Assembly: GCF_023746595.1 (NCBI RefSeq)
Contig: NZ_CP080572.1
Location: 1,017,890 to 1,076,529, forward strand
DNA: 58,640 bases
Source: Thermococcus argininiproducens
GTDB lineage: Archaea; Methanobacteriota_B; Thermococci; Thermococcales; Thermococcaceae
Direction: 5' to 3'
Shown piece after piece: positions 26,538-35,489 of this stretch. The notes beneath the pieces are model-generated. The model saw only the letters and a program-made list of their open reading frames with translations, did not search any database and had not been told where the DNA came from. Numbering within the stretch: the stretch's first letter is position 1; every line of letters starts with the position of its first letter. A program made the translations under genes and the position numbers.

Positions 26538-26564
26538 TTAAAATTTTCAGAATTTTTGATAAAT

Positions 26565-27215
26565 TCAATATTTGAAAAGGACTTTTAGGAATCTTATAAT
26601 GTCTTCAAATCGGAAGTGGCCCGTCTCAATCCCATAGATTCGCTCTACTGGGGTCTCTTTAACCCTCGCTCCTTTTTTCACGGCTTTTATTAGGAGTTCT
26701 GTCTCTACTTCATATCGTTTGCTCTCGATGTCTGGTAAAAACTCTCTTTTAATGGCTCTGAAGCCGCTTTGAGTATCTTTTACTTCAATTCCCAGTTTGA
26801 GCTTTATCAAGAAAGTGCTCAAGAAATTACTGAGCTTTCTAATTAGTGGCCTTTTCCCCTGAGTTTTTATCAGTCTGGAGCCAATTACAAAGTCTGCTTC
26901 ATCATTTATTATTGGTATAATGAGCTTTTCTATCTCTTTAGGGTTGTGCTGTCCATCTGCATCCATAAAAACTATTATATCTCCACTTGCTTCGTTAATT
27001 CCTGCTTTCATAGCCGCTCCTTTTCCTTGATTTTGTTTTAGTCTGATCACTTTTGCTCCCCAGTTTTTTGCAACTTCAGAAGTGTTGTCCTTACTTCCAT
27101 CATCCACCACTATGATCTCATCAACAAAATCTGGAATTTTGGAAAGAACACTGCCAATCCTCTTTGCTTCATTGTAGGCGGGGATGATGAGACTAATCGT
27201 TTTTTCCCTCAACAT
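26565..27215 (-). CDS. Family 2 glycosyltransferase, dolichol-phosphate mannose synthase-like
   Basis: A 216-residue GT-A enzyme. SLIIPAYNEAKRIGSVL binds nucleotide, IIVVDDGSKDNT and the DxD-type VFMDADGQHNP bind the metal and sugar nucleotide, and DTQSGFRAIKRE is the acceptor-side motif of DPM1-like enzymes. There is no C-terminal membrane domain. Probably transfers a sugar from a nucleotide donor to a polyprenyl phosphate. It overlaps the archaemetzincin gene by 23 bases. Confidence 0.85.
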   Translation of the reverse strand: MLREKTISLIIPAYNEAKRIGSVLSKIPDFVDEIIVVDDGSKDNTSEVAKNWGAKVIRLKQNQGKGAAMKAGINEASGDIIVFMDADGQHNPKEIEKLIIPIINDEADFVIGSRLIKTQGKRPLIRKLSNFLSTFLIKLKLGIEVKDTQSGFRAIKREFLPDIESKRYEVETELLIKAVKKGARVKETPVERIYGIETGHFRFEDIIRFLKVLFKY

Positions 27216-27846
27216 TCTCTTTCAGCTCCAAGAAGCACTCTTTACAGAAATCTTCTTTTCTTAGATCCCACTCTGCAATAAGTTTTGGTGGATTCATGAC
27301 ACAATCATTCTGACAATGGTCTAAACCAAAAGCATGCCCAATTTCATGTAAAATGCCTTTGAATAGTCTTTTTTCGAAAATTTCTTCGTTTTTGTCTTCA
27401 AAAGGTTTTATAGAGATGACCATTACTCTAAGATCATGAAAGTTTTGTTGAATTCCCAAAAACTTTTCGTAAAAATCAAGGTAGGGATTTCTTGAAACTA
27501 GGGGGAAGTTTACTATGCCAAAAATCTTGTTCATCCTCGAGGTATTTTTGCTTTTATCTTCTTTCCTCTCTTCTCTTATTCTCCTTTTTTGCATAAGCTC
27601 TTCTTGTTTGTGAATAAGACTTGCATGTAAAAGTTCGGTGATCCCCTCGAGGGGGTATCCTTTAACACTTCCCTCTTTCGTTTGAATATTAACTAAGTAA
27701 CCAGGTCCTAATTCAAGCTCTCCTAAATAAACTAGCCTTATAGGGAGGTACTTTGATTTGAAATATGCATTAACCTTCCTGTAAACTCTAGCAATGAGCC
27801 TTTCATTGAACGTATTGCCCACGTGAACAAATCCTATGAGCTCCAT
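27193..27846 (-). CDS. amzA: Archaemetzincin metalloprotease
   Basis: A 217-residue protein with the archaemetzincin core: HEIGHAFGLDH supplies the three zinc-binding His and the catalytic Glu, followed by Cys-x3-Cys-x-Met (CQNDCVM), which gives the Met-turn and a second zinc site completed by the CKEC pair near the end. The family is widespread in archaea; the natural substrate is not known. It is probably cotranscribed with the glycosyltransferase, whose start lies within its last codons. Confidence 0.88.
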   Translation of the reverse strand: MELIGFVHVGNTFNERLIARVYRKVNAYFKSKYLPIRLVYLGELELGPGYLVNIQTKEGSVKGYPLEGITELLHASLIHKQEELMQKRRIREERKEDKSKNTSRMNKIFGIVNFPLVSRNPYLDFYEKFLGIQQNFHDLRVMVISIKPFEDKNEEIFEKRLFKGILHEIGHAFGLDHCQNDCVMNPPKLIAEWDLRKEDFCKECFLELKENVEGKND

Positions 27847-27920
27847 GTTAACTCACACTAGCTTTATTGCTATTATTATCTTTCTAAAGGAAAAGCTTAT
27901 AAAATTACCTAAAGATTTGC

Positions 27921-28012
27921 CGTTGGGCGATGGCGTCCGCCCAGGGCTTCGGGCCCGAACCGCCCACTAAGGGCTGATGACGCCTGTTCTCCGCTAAAAC
28001 TTTAGGAGGCGG
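27921..28012 (+). promoter_or_regulatory. Fluoride riboswitch (crcB motif) with translational expression platform
   Basis: A GC-rich island in an AT-rich intergenic region folds as the crcB aptamer. GGGCG (27925-27929) pairs with CGCCC (27938-27942); GGCGTC (27932-27937) pairs with GACGCC (27979-27984); GCCC (27962-27965) and GGGC (27971-27974) close a hairpin around ACTAA, followed by the conserved TGAT. An extra hairpin GGGC-TTCGG-GCCC (27944-27956) is inserted between the helices. A TATA box CTTATAAAA at 27896-27904 would start the RNA near 27925. CGCCT (27981-27985) can alternatively pair with AGGCG (28007-28011), which overlaps the GGAGG of the next gene, so fluoride should free translation. 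The crcB gene lies two genes downstream. Confidence 0.9.
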
Positions 28013-28016
28013 TAGA

Positions 28017-28868
28017 ATGGGCTCGGAGCTTGGGGGTTATGTAAATATTAAAGCAGTTTTAAGGTATCTTGGAGAGAGAAGACACGAAGATGGTGGGTAT
28101 TGTTTCATCTCTTTGTTGAATGAGACAAATATAAACGACACCTATTATGCAGTAAAGACTTATACTCCCCTGGGTACGAGAATTCCAGAAAAAGAAAAGA
28201 CAATAGAATTCCTTTATGCTTCGTTAAAGCCCCAACAAGCCGTTGTGGCAATATCTATGGCGATTGAAGGACTTGCAATTTTGGGAGCAATAGATCTTGC
28301 AGAAGAAGGCTTGCAGCTCATCTTTAAAAAATACAATCCCCTTAAAGGCAAATTTGCCATCGGTCTTGGAGGGAGTGAGGAATTTGGAACTGCAACACCT
28401 CTTGAGGCCACATATTGGGTACTCAGGGCATTTAATGCGATAGAGTATGAGCCTTCCTCAGAAGAAAAAAAGAGAATACGGCAATTCATTGAGATGTTTA
28501 GGAAAGGAAGCGGGTATGGGGTAAAACAAGCAACGACAACTATGACTTATCAAGCAATATTTGCGCTTAATACCTTAGGATACGAGATTCCAACAATAAG
28601 GCATTTCCATAGGTGTGAGGTTCGTGGAGGTTTTACAGAAGTTCCCTATTCTCTTCCGCCATATTTGGAACCTACTTTCTATGCAGTGAGGGGATTAAGA
28701 CTCCTTGGTGAAAAATCACGCTACATAGATGCTCACATACAACTTATACAGGCCCTTCAAAATCCAAATGGAGGTTTTAGGAGAAGTCTTGAGATGGGTA
28801 TCTCAAACTTTCAGAATACTTATAGGGCTCTTAGAACTCTAAGTGATCTCTTGAACTTTCGAAAGTAG
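28017..28868 (+). CDS. Alpha/alpha-toroid protein with prenyltransferase/squalene-oxidase-type repeats
   Basis: A 283-residue protein. Repeated helix pairs ending in a G-G-Y/F turn (HEDGGYCFIS, VRGGFTEVP, PNGGFRRSLE) and TTTMTYQAIFALNTLGYE, EPTFYAVRGLRLLGE and FQNTYRALRTL mark the prenyltransferase beta-subunit/terpene cyclase toroid fold. The catalytic DxDD of cyclases is absent. GGAGG at 28005-28009 sets the ATG at 28017. It is the first gene under the fluoride riboswitch, ahead of crcB, so a role in fluoride stress is implied but undescribed as far as I know. Confidence 0.7.
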   Translation: MGSELGGYVNIKAVLRYLGERRHEDGGYCFISLLNETNINDTYYAVKTYTPLGTRIPEKEKTIEFLYASLKPQQAVVAISMAIEGLAILGAIDLAEEGLQLIFKKYNPLKGKFAIGLGGSEEFGTATPLEATYWVLRAFNAIEYEPSSEEKKRIRQFIEMFRKGSGYGVKQATTTMTYQAIFALNTLGYEIPTIRHFHRCEVRGGFTEVPYSLPPYLEPTFYAVRGLRLLGEKSRYIDAHIQLIQALQNPNGGFRRSLEMGISNFQNTYRALRTLSDLLNFRK

Positions 28869-28879
28869 GGGGTTTGAAA

Positions 28880-29636
<757 letters not shown>

Positions 29637-29730
29637 GTTTGCAAACTGTACCAAAATTTATTACTAGTTTAATTTATTAAAAAGTTATCAACAACAATTT
29701 TATAAATGATTGGCAGTATTTATATGTTGG

Positions 29731-30318
29731 ATGGGAAATATGGAAGTTGTTCCTCATGTACTTTTACCTATGTTATTTATTAGTTCAGAGGATTTGTTAA
29801 TGGGGTATTCAGTTTTCTTTTCTCTACCGATAGTTGCACTATTGCGTATTGGAAAGATGTTTAGGTCATTTAAAGAAGACAATAGGATCAAGGTATCATT
29901 GGAGCCTGGTGGGTATCTATATCCCTCTTTGAACCTTGATCCTATTTTCACTCTCCTAAAGGATAAAAACATTCTCGTCATTGGAAGAAATGCTCCTCTC
30001 TTTGAAAAATATGGAATTCCAGTTCTTTGGATTAGCAAGGTGGAAAAAGAGAATACAATAAGTCCAACAGATCTAGTAAAACTGCATTATTGGGCTATTA
30101 ATTCAGTAACAGAAGATTCGGTCTTAATACTAGATGGGATTGAGTATTTAATTCTTGAAAATGGATTTGAATCGGTTTTTAAGTTTCTTGTACACTTGAA
30201 GGATCATATTCTAATGAAAAAAGCAATTTTCATAGTGGTCGTGGATGAAAGAGCTCTTGAGAGGAGGCATATATTCCTTTTAGAAAGGGAGTTTGAGAGA
30301 ATTTCACCTGCTTACTAG
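29731..30318 (+). CDS. DUF835 domain protein with N-terminal membrane segment
   Basis: About 195 residues. A hydrophobic N-terminus (VPHVLLPMLFISSEDLLMGYSVFFSLPIVALL split here as two short segments) precedes a DUF835 domain from about residue 55, with SLEPGGYLYP, NILVIGRNAP, VLWISKV and DSVLILDGIEYLI. DUF835 occurs in many euryarchaeal proteins and resembles a degenerate RecA-like fold; its function is unknown. No clear ribosome binding site; TATA-like TTTATAAAT near 29699-29707 suggests a nearly leaderless message, and the start could also be 29740. Confidence 0.6.
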   Translation: MGNMEVVPHVLLPMLFISSEDLLMGYSVFFSLPIVALLRIGKMFRSFKEDNRIKVSLEPGGYLYPSLNLDPIFTLLKDKNILVIGRNAPLFEKYGIPVLWISKVEKENTISPTDLVKLHYWAINSVTEDSVLILDGIEYLILENGFESVFKFLVHLKDHILMKKAIFIVVVDERALERRHIFLLEREFERISPAY

Positions 30319-30368
30319 AAACAGCAACCTTAAATACAACACTCTACAATTCTCTTTTGGTGAGAAAA

Positions 30369-31583
30369 ATGCTCCATCATGTCAAGCTTATATATGCAAC
30401 AAAGAGTAGAAAACTGGTTGGAAAGAAGATAGTTCTTGCAATCCCTGGAAGTATAGCGGCTGTTGAATGTGTGAAGCTTGCAAGGGAGTTAATAAGACAT
30501 GGAGCTGAGGTTCATGCTGTCATGAGTCCAAGTGCTCAGAAGATAATTCACCCTTATGCTATGGAATTTGCTACGGGAAATAAAGTTATCACCGAGATTA
30601 CGGGTTTCATAGAGCATGTTGAGCTCTGCGGAGAGCATGAAAACAAAGCAGATTTAGTTTTGGTTTGTCCAGCAACTGCAAACACAATATCAAAGATTGC
30701 ATGTGGAATTGATGATACTCCGGTAACAACCGTAGTGACAACTGCTTTTGCTCATACTCCTATCATGATAGCTCCTGCTATGCATTCAACAATGTATGAA
30801 CACCCAATAATCAAAGAAAACATTGAAAAGTTGAAGAAACTTGGTGTGGAGTTTATAGGGCCCCGTTTTGAGGAAGGAAAAGCAAAAATAGCAAGCATTG
30901 AGGAAATTGTATATCATGTTCTCAAAAAGCTTCATAAAAAAGATTTACTTGGGAAAAGGGTTCTTGTCACGGCCGGTGCAACAAGGGAGTACATTGACCC
31001 GATAAGGTTTATCACAAATAAGAGTAGTGGCAAGATGGGGGTTGCTATAGCAGAGGAGGCAGAGTTAAGAGGAGCTGAGGTAACTTTAATAAAAACCAAG
31101 GGGAGCATACAGAGTTTTGTTGAAAATCAAATAGAGGTTAAAACTGTTGGGGAAATGTTAGAAGCTATAGAAAATGAGCTGATAAGTAAAAAGTATGATG
31201 TTGTGGTTTTAGCAGCGGCAGTGAGCGATTTTACACCAAAAGAGAGAGCAGAAAAGAAAATAAAGAGTGGACAGAGCATGATTCTTGAGCTTCTCCCCAC
31301 TCCAAAGATAATACAGAGGATCAAGGAAATCCAACCAAATGTGTTTTTGGTTGGATTTAAGGCGGAATATGGAGTTAGCGAAGAGGAACTAATTATACGG
31401 GCCAGAAAACAGATAGAAAAGGCAAAGAGTAACGTTGTAATAGCTAATAAAGGAGAAATAGCTTTTGAAAGTGAAACCAATGAGGTCTACTGGGTTACTA
31501 GTGAAGGACATGAGAAACTGCCTCTCATGAGTAAAAGAGAATTGGCAGAAAGGATTTGGGAAAAAATTAAGGCAATGCTCTAA
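30369..31583 (+). CDS. coaBC: Bifunctional CoaBC (PPC decarboxylase / PPC synthetase)
   Basis: A 404-residue protein. Residues about 20-185 are the flavin-dependent CoaC decarboxylase (AIPGSIAAVECVKLAREL, catalytic His in FIEHVEL, PAMHSTMYEHP); residues about 190-404 are CoaB (VLVTAGATREYIDPIRFITN, SSGKMG, AAAVSDF, with KxKxxG region KKIKSG). It makes 4'-phosphopantetheine in coenzyme A synthesis. The ATG at 30369 is preceded by GGTGAG. The MfnA-type decarboxylase at 7699 would supply beta-alanine to the same pathway. Confidence 0.94.
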   Translation: MLHHVKLIYATKSRKLVGKKIVLAIPGSIAAVECVKLARELIRHGAEVHAVMSPSAQKIIHPYAMEFATGNKVITEITGFIEHVELCGEHENKADLVLVCPATANTISKIACGIDDTPVTTVVTTAFAHTPIMIAPAMHSTMYEHPIIKENIEKLKKLGVEFIGPRFEEGKAKIASIEEIVYHVLKKLHKKDLLGKRVLVTAGATREYIDPIRFITNKSSGKMGVAIAEEAELRGAEVTLIKTKGSIQSFVENQIEVKTVGEMLEAIENELISKKYDVVVLAAAVSDFTPKERAEKKIKSGQSMILELLPTPKIIQRIKEIQPNVFLVGFKAEYGVSEEELIIRARKQIEKAKSNVVIANKGEIAFESETNEVYWVTSEGHEKLPLMSKRELAERIWEKIKAML

Positions 31584-31726
31584 TTAGTTTTCTCTTTTAT
31601 CATAATCCTACAATCTTCAAGTTTTTTTATCATGGTTGATTGTTTTTGTTAAAGGGAAAAATTTATAATATCAAATGATACTTAAATTTTCGATTGAATT
31701 TATGGCCCTCAGAGTGGGGAGGATAA

Positions 31727-32482
31727 ATGCCCCAGGAATTTGAGATCGTGAAAGAGTTATTCAAGGGTCAAGTATTGAGTGGTTCGATTATAACCATAAT
31801 CTATGATGCATACTCTTCGGCATGGATGTTAGGTTTTGCTATTCTCAAAAAGGAGATTGAAAACGGATTTGGAGTAATTTCTAATTATAATGTTCCACTC
31901 CAGGAGCTTTGCAGAGCTGCAAGGCAAGTAGACCTAGATATAGAAGGGGAACTCAAAAGAGATAAGCTTGTTATAATAGATATATTTGGCTCTAAATATG
32001 ACGTAAAGTACAAGAGAAAGAATATATTTTATATTGACTCGGTTTCTCCAGAGTTGATAAATCCAAAGATCGATATAATCTATGAAAGTTATGTTTTGCC
32101 AATGGCAGGTAAAGAGAGAATAATAAGATTAGTTAATACTCTTGATGGTACAGCTTTAATGTTCGGTGAGATGGAAACTCTTAAACTCTTAAACCAGACA
32201 ATTGCTCAACGTTCAAAACAAATGCCTGATTCTGTATTAATATTGCCAATAAATAAAGACGTTGTCTCTAAGAGGTTCATTGGATGGATAGCAGGGATAA
32301 GTGATTATGTAATCGTAGCTTCTACACAGCTTAATGAGAATCTTGAGGAAAAAGTTTATCTTGTAAAATCCCCAGAAGAAGGCTTCACATCAACGGTTTA
32401 TCATCTGTGGATCACGGAAGAAAAATCACCGGGAAGATTAAAAGCAAAAAAGATTGGAGATGGAAAACCGAAACGGGTTTAG
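31727..32482 (+). CDS. DUF257 family protein (Thermococcales-type)
   Basis: A 251-residue soluble protein. ITIIYDAYSSAWMLGFAILKKEI, NYNVPLQELCRAARQVDLDI and RDKLVIIDIFGSKYD resemble the DUF257 family, which is essentially confined to Thermococcales and appears to be a RecA-like fold without a Walker A loop. Function is unknown. It stands alone with its own promoter; the AATTTATAATA box is near 31661-31671. Confidence 0.65.
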   Translation: MPQEFEIVKELFKGQVLSGSIITIIYDAYSSAWMLGFAILKKEIENGFGVISNYNVPLQELCRAARQVDLDIEGELKRDKLVIIDIFGSKYDVKYKRKNIFYIDSVSPELINPKIDIIYESYVLPMAGKERIIRLVNTLDGTALMFGEMETLKLLNQTIAQRSKQMPDSVLILPINKDVVSKRFIGWIAGISDYVIVASTQLNENLEEKVYLVKSPEEGFTSTVYHLWITEEKSPGRLKAKKIGDGKPKRV

Positions 32483-32572
32483 GTTAATTTTCTTAGGTCG
32501 TTTGTAAATTTACCAACCTTTTTAAGGGCTAAAAGGGATATTACTATTGTCAATGTTTTGGTGGTGACATTA

Positions 32573-33379
32573 GTGATTGTCCTAAATGAACCCTTGCCAT
32601 ATGTAAATATAACCCCAATCCAGATAGTAATGGCTCTTGCAATCTTGATCATCGGGTGGATCGTGGCGAAGGTAATAGTTGGAACCTTTAAAAAGAGTCT
32701 CAAAAAGACAAAGCTTCCAGAGCTTGTAGTGGAGTTTCTTGGACGATTTTTGAGCGCGCTCTTCTATGTAGTAATCTTTCTCTTAGCTATTAGAGCATTA
32801 GGGGTCCATACCGGTTCTGTGGTTTTAGGACTCTCAGCAGTAATAGGTTTAGTCTTGGGTTTTGGTATGCAAGATACACTCACAAATATAGCTGCTGGTA
32901 TTTGGTTAGCTGCCTTTAGGCCCTTTGATATGGGAGAAGTGGTTACAATTGCAGGATATACTGGAAAAGTTGAAGGTATCGGAATAATGGCAACTGGGCT
33001 CCTTACAGCAGATAATGTTGTAATAACACTCCCAAACAAGCTTGTCTGGGGAAGCCCGATAGTCAATTACACAAGGATGCCAATTAGGAGAGTAAATGTT
33101 GACGTTGGCGTTGCTTATGAAGCGGATCTCGACAAGGCTATAAAAATCGCAATGAACCTTATGCAAGATCATCCACTCGTTCTAGTAGATCCGGCACCAA
33201 ACGTAGCAATTACCGGCCTTGCAGATTCATCTATAAACCTTCAGCTTAGGCCGTGGGCAAAAACTGGAGATTACTGGACAGTAAAGGGAGAATTAACCAA
33301 GGCCATTTATGAAGCATATAAGAGGGAATGTATTGAGATTCCATTCCCACAGCTGGATGTACATTTAAGGTCAGATTGA
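32573..33379 (+). CDS. MscS-family small-conductance mechanosensitive channel
   Basis: A 268-residue protein with three N-terminal helices (about 14-40, 65-85, 95-125). The pore helix contains GSVVLGLSAVIGLVLGFGMQDTLTNIAAGI, here read as two segments, and the beta domain starts FRPFDMGEVVTIAG. It opens under membrane tension to release solutes. GGTGGTGAC places the start at the GTG 32573; the longer TTG frame begins inside that signal. It stands alone. Confidence 0.9.
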   Translation: MIVLNEPLPYVNITPIQIVMALAILIIGWIVAKVIVGTFKKSLKKTKLPELVVEFLGRFLSALFYVVIFLLAIRALGVHTGSVVLGLSAVIGLVLGFGMQDTLTNIAAGIWLAAFRPFDMGEVVTIAGYTGKVEGIGIMATGLLTADNVVITLPNKLVWGSPIVNYTRMPIRRVNVDVGVAYEADLDKAIKIAMNLMQDHPLVLVDPAPNVAITGLADSSINLQLRPWAKTGDYWTVKGELTKAIYEAYKRECIEIPFPQLDVHLRSD

Positions 33380-33435
33380 AAAATTTCTCAGAAAAATCTT
33401 CTTAAACTCCTTTTTTCTGTTTTCTTGGTGATCTT

Positions 33436-33813
33436 ATGAAAGGAATAGGTATAATTGGTAGAACAAACCCTGAATCGACTCTCTATTATTACCTTTTGAA
33501 AGCCTCGCTCTTCAAGACGGGGAGGAGGTCAGAAGCAAGCACTTAAGGAAAAAGGATTTCGAGTAATCGTACCCAATGAAGAGGAAATAGAAGAGATTAA
33601 CAGAATAATTTTTGAGGAACTCATGTTTGAGAACATCAAAAGCAAGCCATGGTTAATTAACCTCTAGAACGATATATACAGGAGCAAGATGTAGATGGAG
33701 TTATCCTAGGATGTACAGAGCTTCCATTAGTGATAAAGCAAGGGGATGTAAGAATCGAGGTTCTTGATACCGCCGAGATTCACATGAGGGCTCTAATTAA
33801 TGCTGCTCTTTAG
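33436..33813 (+). pseudogene. Degraded aspartate/glutamate-type racemase gene with deletion and IS scar
   Basis: An ATG at 33436 opens a frame reading MKGIGIIGRTNPESTLYYY, matching the start of Asp/Glu racemases (usually GGTGPEST). Coding then stops at an IS-like 30-bp scar (33503-33532) and resumes in the C-terminal third with LKEKGFRVIVPNEEE and, in another frame, VDGVILGCTELPLVIKQ, which holds the second catalytic Cys. Around 130 middle codons, including the first catalytic Cys, are missing, and at least one frameshift or stop interrupts the rest. It cannot make an active enzyme. It ends three bases before the convergent aIF2B-like gene. Confidence 0.8.
33503..33532 (+). mobile_element. 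IS605/TnpB-type right-end scar inside the racemase pseudogene
   Basis: This 30-bp segment (CCTCGCTCTTCAAG then CGGGGAGGAGGTCAG) is the reverse complement of the intact TnpB element's right end at 45954-45983 with three mismatches. It lies exactly where the middle of the racemase gene is missing. An element probably inserted here and was later lost together with flanking DNA. Confidence 0.7.
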
Positions 33814-33815
33814 CC

Positions 33816-34643
33816 TTAAATTTCCTTTGGTGGAACCAGCACTCCGAGTTCGGTTATTATTCCTCTGATATACTTCCAAGGAGTTGCATCAAAGAGATAG
33901 TTTCTTATGATTGTATGGTCTCTTTTGAATTTTCTTTCAACGATTTTTACGTCATCTACTTTTGCTTCTGGATGTATTTTGAAACTTTCAGCAGCAACAT
34001 AAAAGGGCACACCGTTATCATAACATGATAATGCGAGTAAGTATGTCCCAGCTTTGTTAAATACATAACCATCTCTTGTTATGTTGTCTGCTCCAACTAA
34101 TGCTAGAGTGGCTTTTTTTGCAAAAAGACCCATCTGTGAATCAGTTATAACTTCAAAAGATATCTTGAGTTCATCGAGTCTTTTTGCTAAAGCTAAACCT
34201 TCATAATCAGGCCCACTCTCTGTTAATATGACTTTAAAGGTTTTTCCTTTCTCTTTGGCTCTTTTTAGTATTTCAAGAACAGCTGAAGAGTAGGAATGAG
34301 TAATTATGATTTCATTTTGATCTATTATTTCACTTCCAATATTACCGATTTCTAACTTTGCCTCTTTGTTTAATCTTATGAATTCCTCTGCTTTTGCTTT
34401 TACAAACTCCGGGTTTTTTGTAAGGGGGATAAATCTCACGAGGTTATAAAGCGATGCCATTGTGGGATTTACGTTAATGACCTCTGTTCCTAACTCTTTT
34501 ATTCCTTCTAAAAGTGTATCTCCTTCAAATATCTCAGCGAGCTTTATATATGCCTTAGCACCCATCTCTGCAAGATAAGAAGCTCCTTGAATTCGTTCTT
34601 CTTCCATTCTTCTTATGATTTCTTCTACTTCTTCAGGGAGCAT
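33816..34643 (-). CDS. aIF2B/eIF2B-alpha-like protein
   Basis: A 275-residue member of the eIF2B/ribose-1,5-bisphosphate isomerase/MtnA superfamily. An N-terminal helical part (1-110) is followed by a Rossmann-like domain with IITHSYSSAVLEIL, LTESGPDYEG, LVGADNITRDG and the C-terminal FDATPWKYI. The length matches the short archaeal aIF2B-alpha-like proteins rather than the 320-residue isomerases. Archaea lack a full eIF2B exchange factor, so it may bind aIF2 or act on a sugar phosphate; undecided. Confidence 0.75.
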   Translation of the reverse strand: MLPEEVEEIIRRMEEERIQGASYLAEMGAKAYIKLAEIFEGDTLLEGIKELGTEVINVNPTMASLYNLVRFIPLTKNPEFVKAKAEEFIRLNKEAKLEIGNIGSEIIDQNEIIITHSYSSAVLEILKRAKEKGKTFKVILTESGPDYEGLALAKRLDELKISFEVITDSQMGLFAKKATLALVGADNITRDGYVFNKAGTYLLALSCYDNGVPFYVAAESFKIHPEAKVDDVKIVERKFKRDHTIIRNYLFDATPWKYIRGIITELGVLVPPKEI

Positions 34644-34765
34644 TGTATCACTCCATCTTTTTCTCTTCTCTAAACTTTAAAAGATTTTTTCGCATTTCCA
34701 ACCCTTTTTAAATTTTTCCGAGAAGACTTATTAATCCTAAAGTCGAGCTTCTATCGGTGGTGGGG

Positions 34766-35446
34766 ATGAAATATAGTGAGCTAAATGGGAACGTTAAAAG
34801 AGTTTATGCAAAAATAAGAATGTTAGACGATTATCATTGGGATATTCATAAGGACAAAATTATAGGATATCATAGGAAAAGCGAATTTCCTATAAGGATA
34901 AGAGTAGTAGAGAGTAAAGAAGAAGCAGAAAAACTGAGTGAACAAAAAGATGGACCTGGAATTGATATTGCAGTTCTTCCAGATGCTAATACATTTTATA
35001 TCAAAAATGGGACGTTTATATTGTCAGAGAGATTCTTAAAAGCTACACTCATGGATATAAATGACCATATAATCTGGGGAGGATTTAGGGTTATTGAGAG
35101 AGATGGAAAACTCGTCCAAGAGGACCTTTACGAATATCTTGGAGGACCATTAGTGAGGCATCTCAAGAGCAACATGATGAACGGTCAAGATTATGTTTTC
35201 TGGCAGTTTTACAAGTGCGAAAAATGTGGGAAATTCGTAGATATAGAAAGCTTACCAGAGCACATGGCTAAACATGGAATTAATGTTGCCGAAAAAGATA
35301 ATGAAAAATATGAAGTTTTTGAATTGAACTTTATTGAAGGTGGAGTTTTCAATAAATTTGGGGAAGAGGTTCCACAGAACAAATTTGCTCCAGAAGCTCA
35401 GGCGTTCATTAGAGACATGATTGGGGAACAAAAATCTGGAAAATGA
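34766..35446 (+). CDS. Uncharacterised protein with a C2H2-like zinc motif
   Basis: A 226-residue soluble protein. The N-terminal 150 residues are alpha/beta without a family I recognise (GIDIAVLPDANTFYIKNG, DINDHIIWGGFRVIER). At about 151-172, CEKCGKFVDIESLPEHMAKH gives a Cys-x2-Cys and His-x3-His spacing suited to zinc. GGTGGTGGGG precedes the ATG at 34766; the frame is open three codons further. It is divergent from the aIF2B-like gene. No function assigned. Confidence 0.6.
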   Translation: MKYSELNGNVKRVYAKIRMLDDYHWDIHKDKIIGYHRKSEFPIRIRVVESKEEAEKLSEQKDGPGIDIAVLPDANTFYIKNGTFILSERFLKATLMDINDHIIWGGFRVIERDGKLVQEDLYEYLGGPLVRHLKSNMMNGQDYVFWQFYKCEKCGKFVDIESLPEHMAKHGINVAEKDNEKYEVFELNFIEGGVFNKFGEEVPQNKFAPEAQAFIRDMIGEQKSGK

Positions 35447-35489
35447 CAGCTCTTTTTTCTTAAAAATTTTAAGGGAAGAAAGAAAAATT

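Noticed and set aside
27844-27920. C/D box RNA suggested by a TGATGA in the GC-rich island
   Set aside because: The TGAT lies within the conserved core of the fluoride aptamer and no paired C' and D' boxes are seen.
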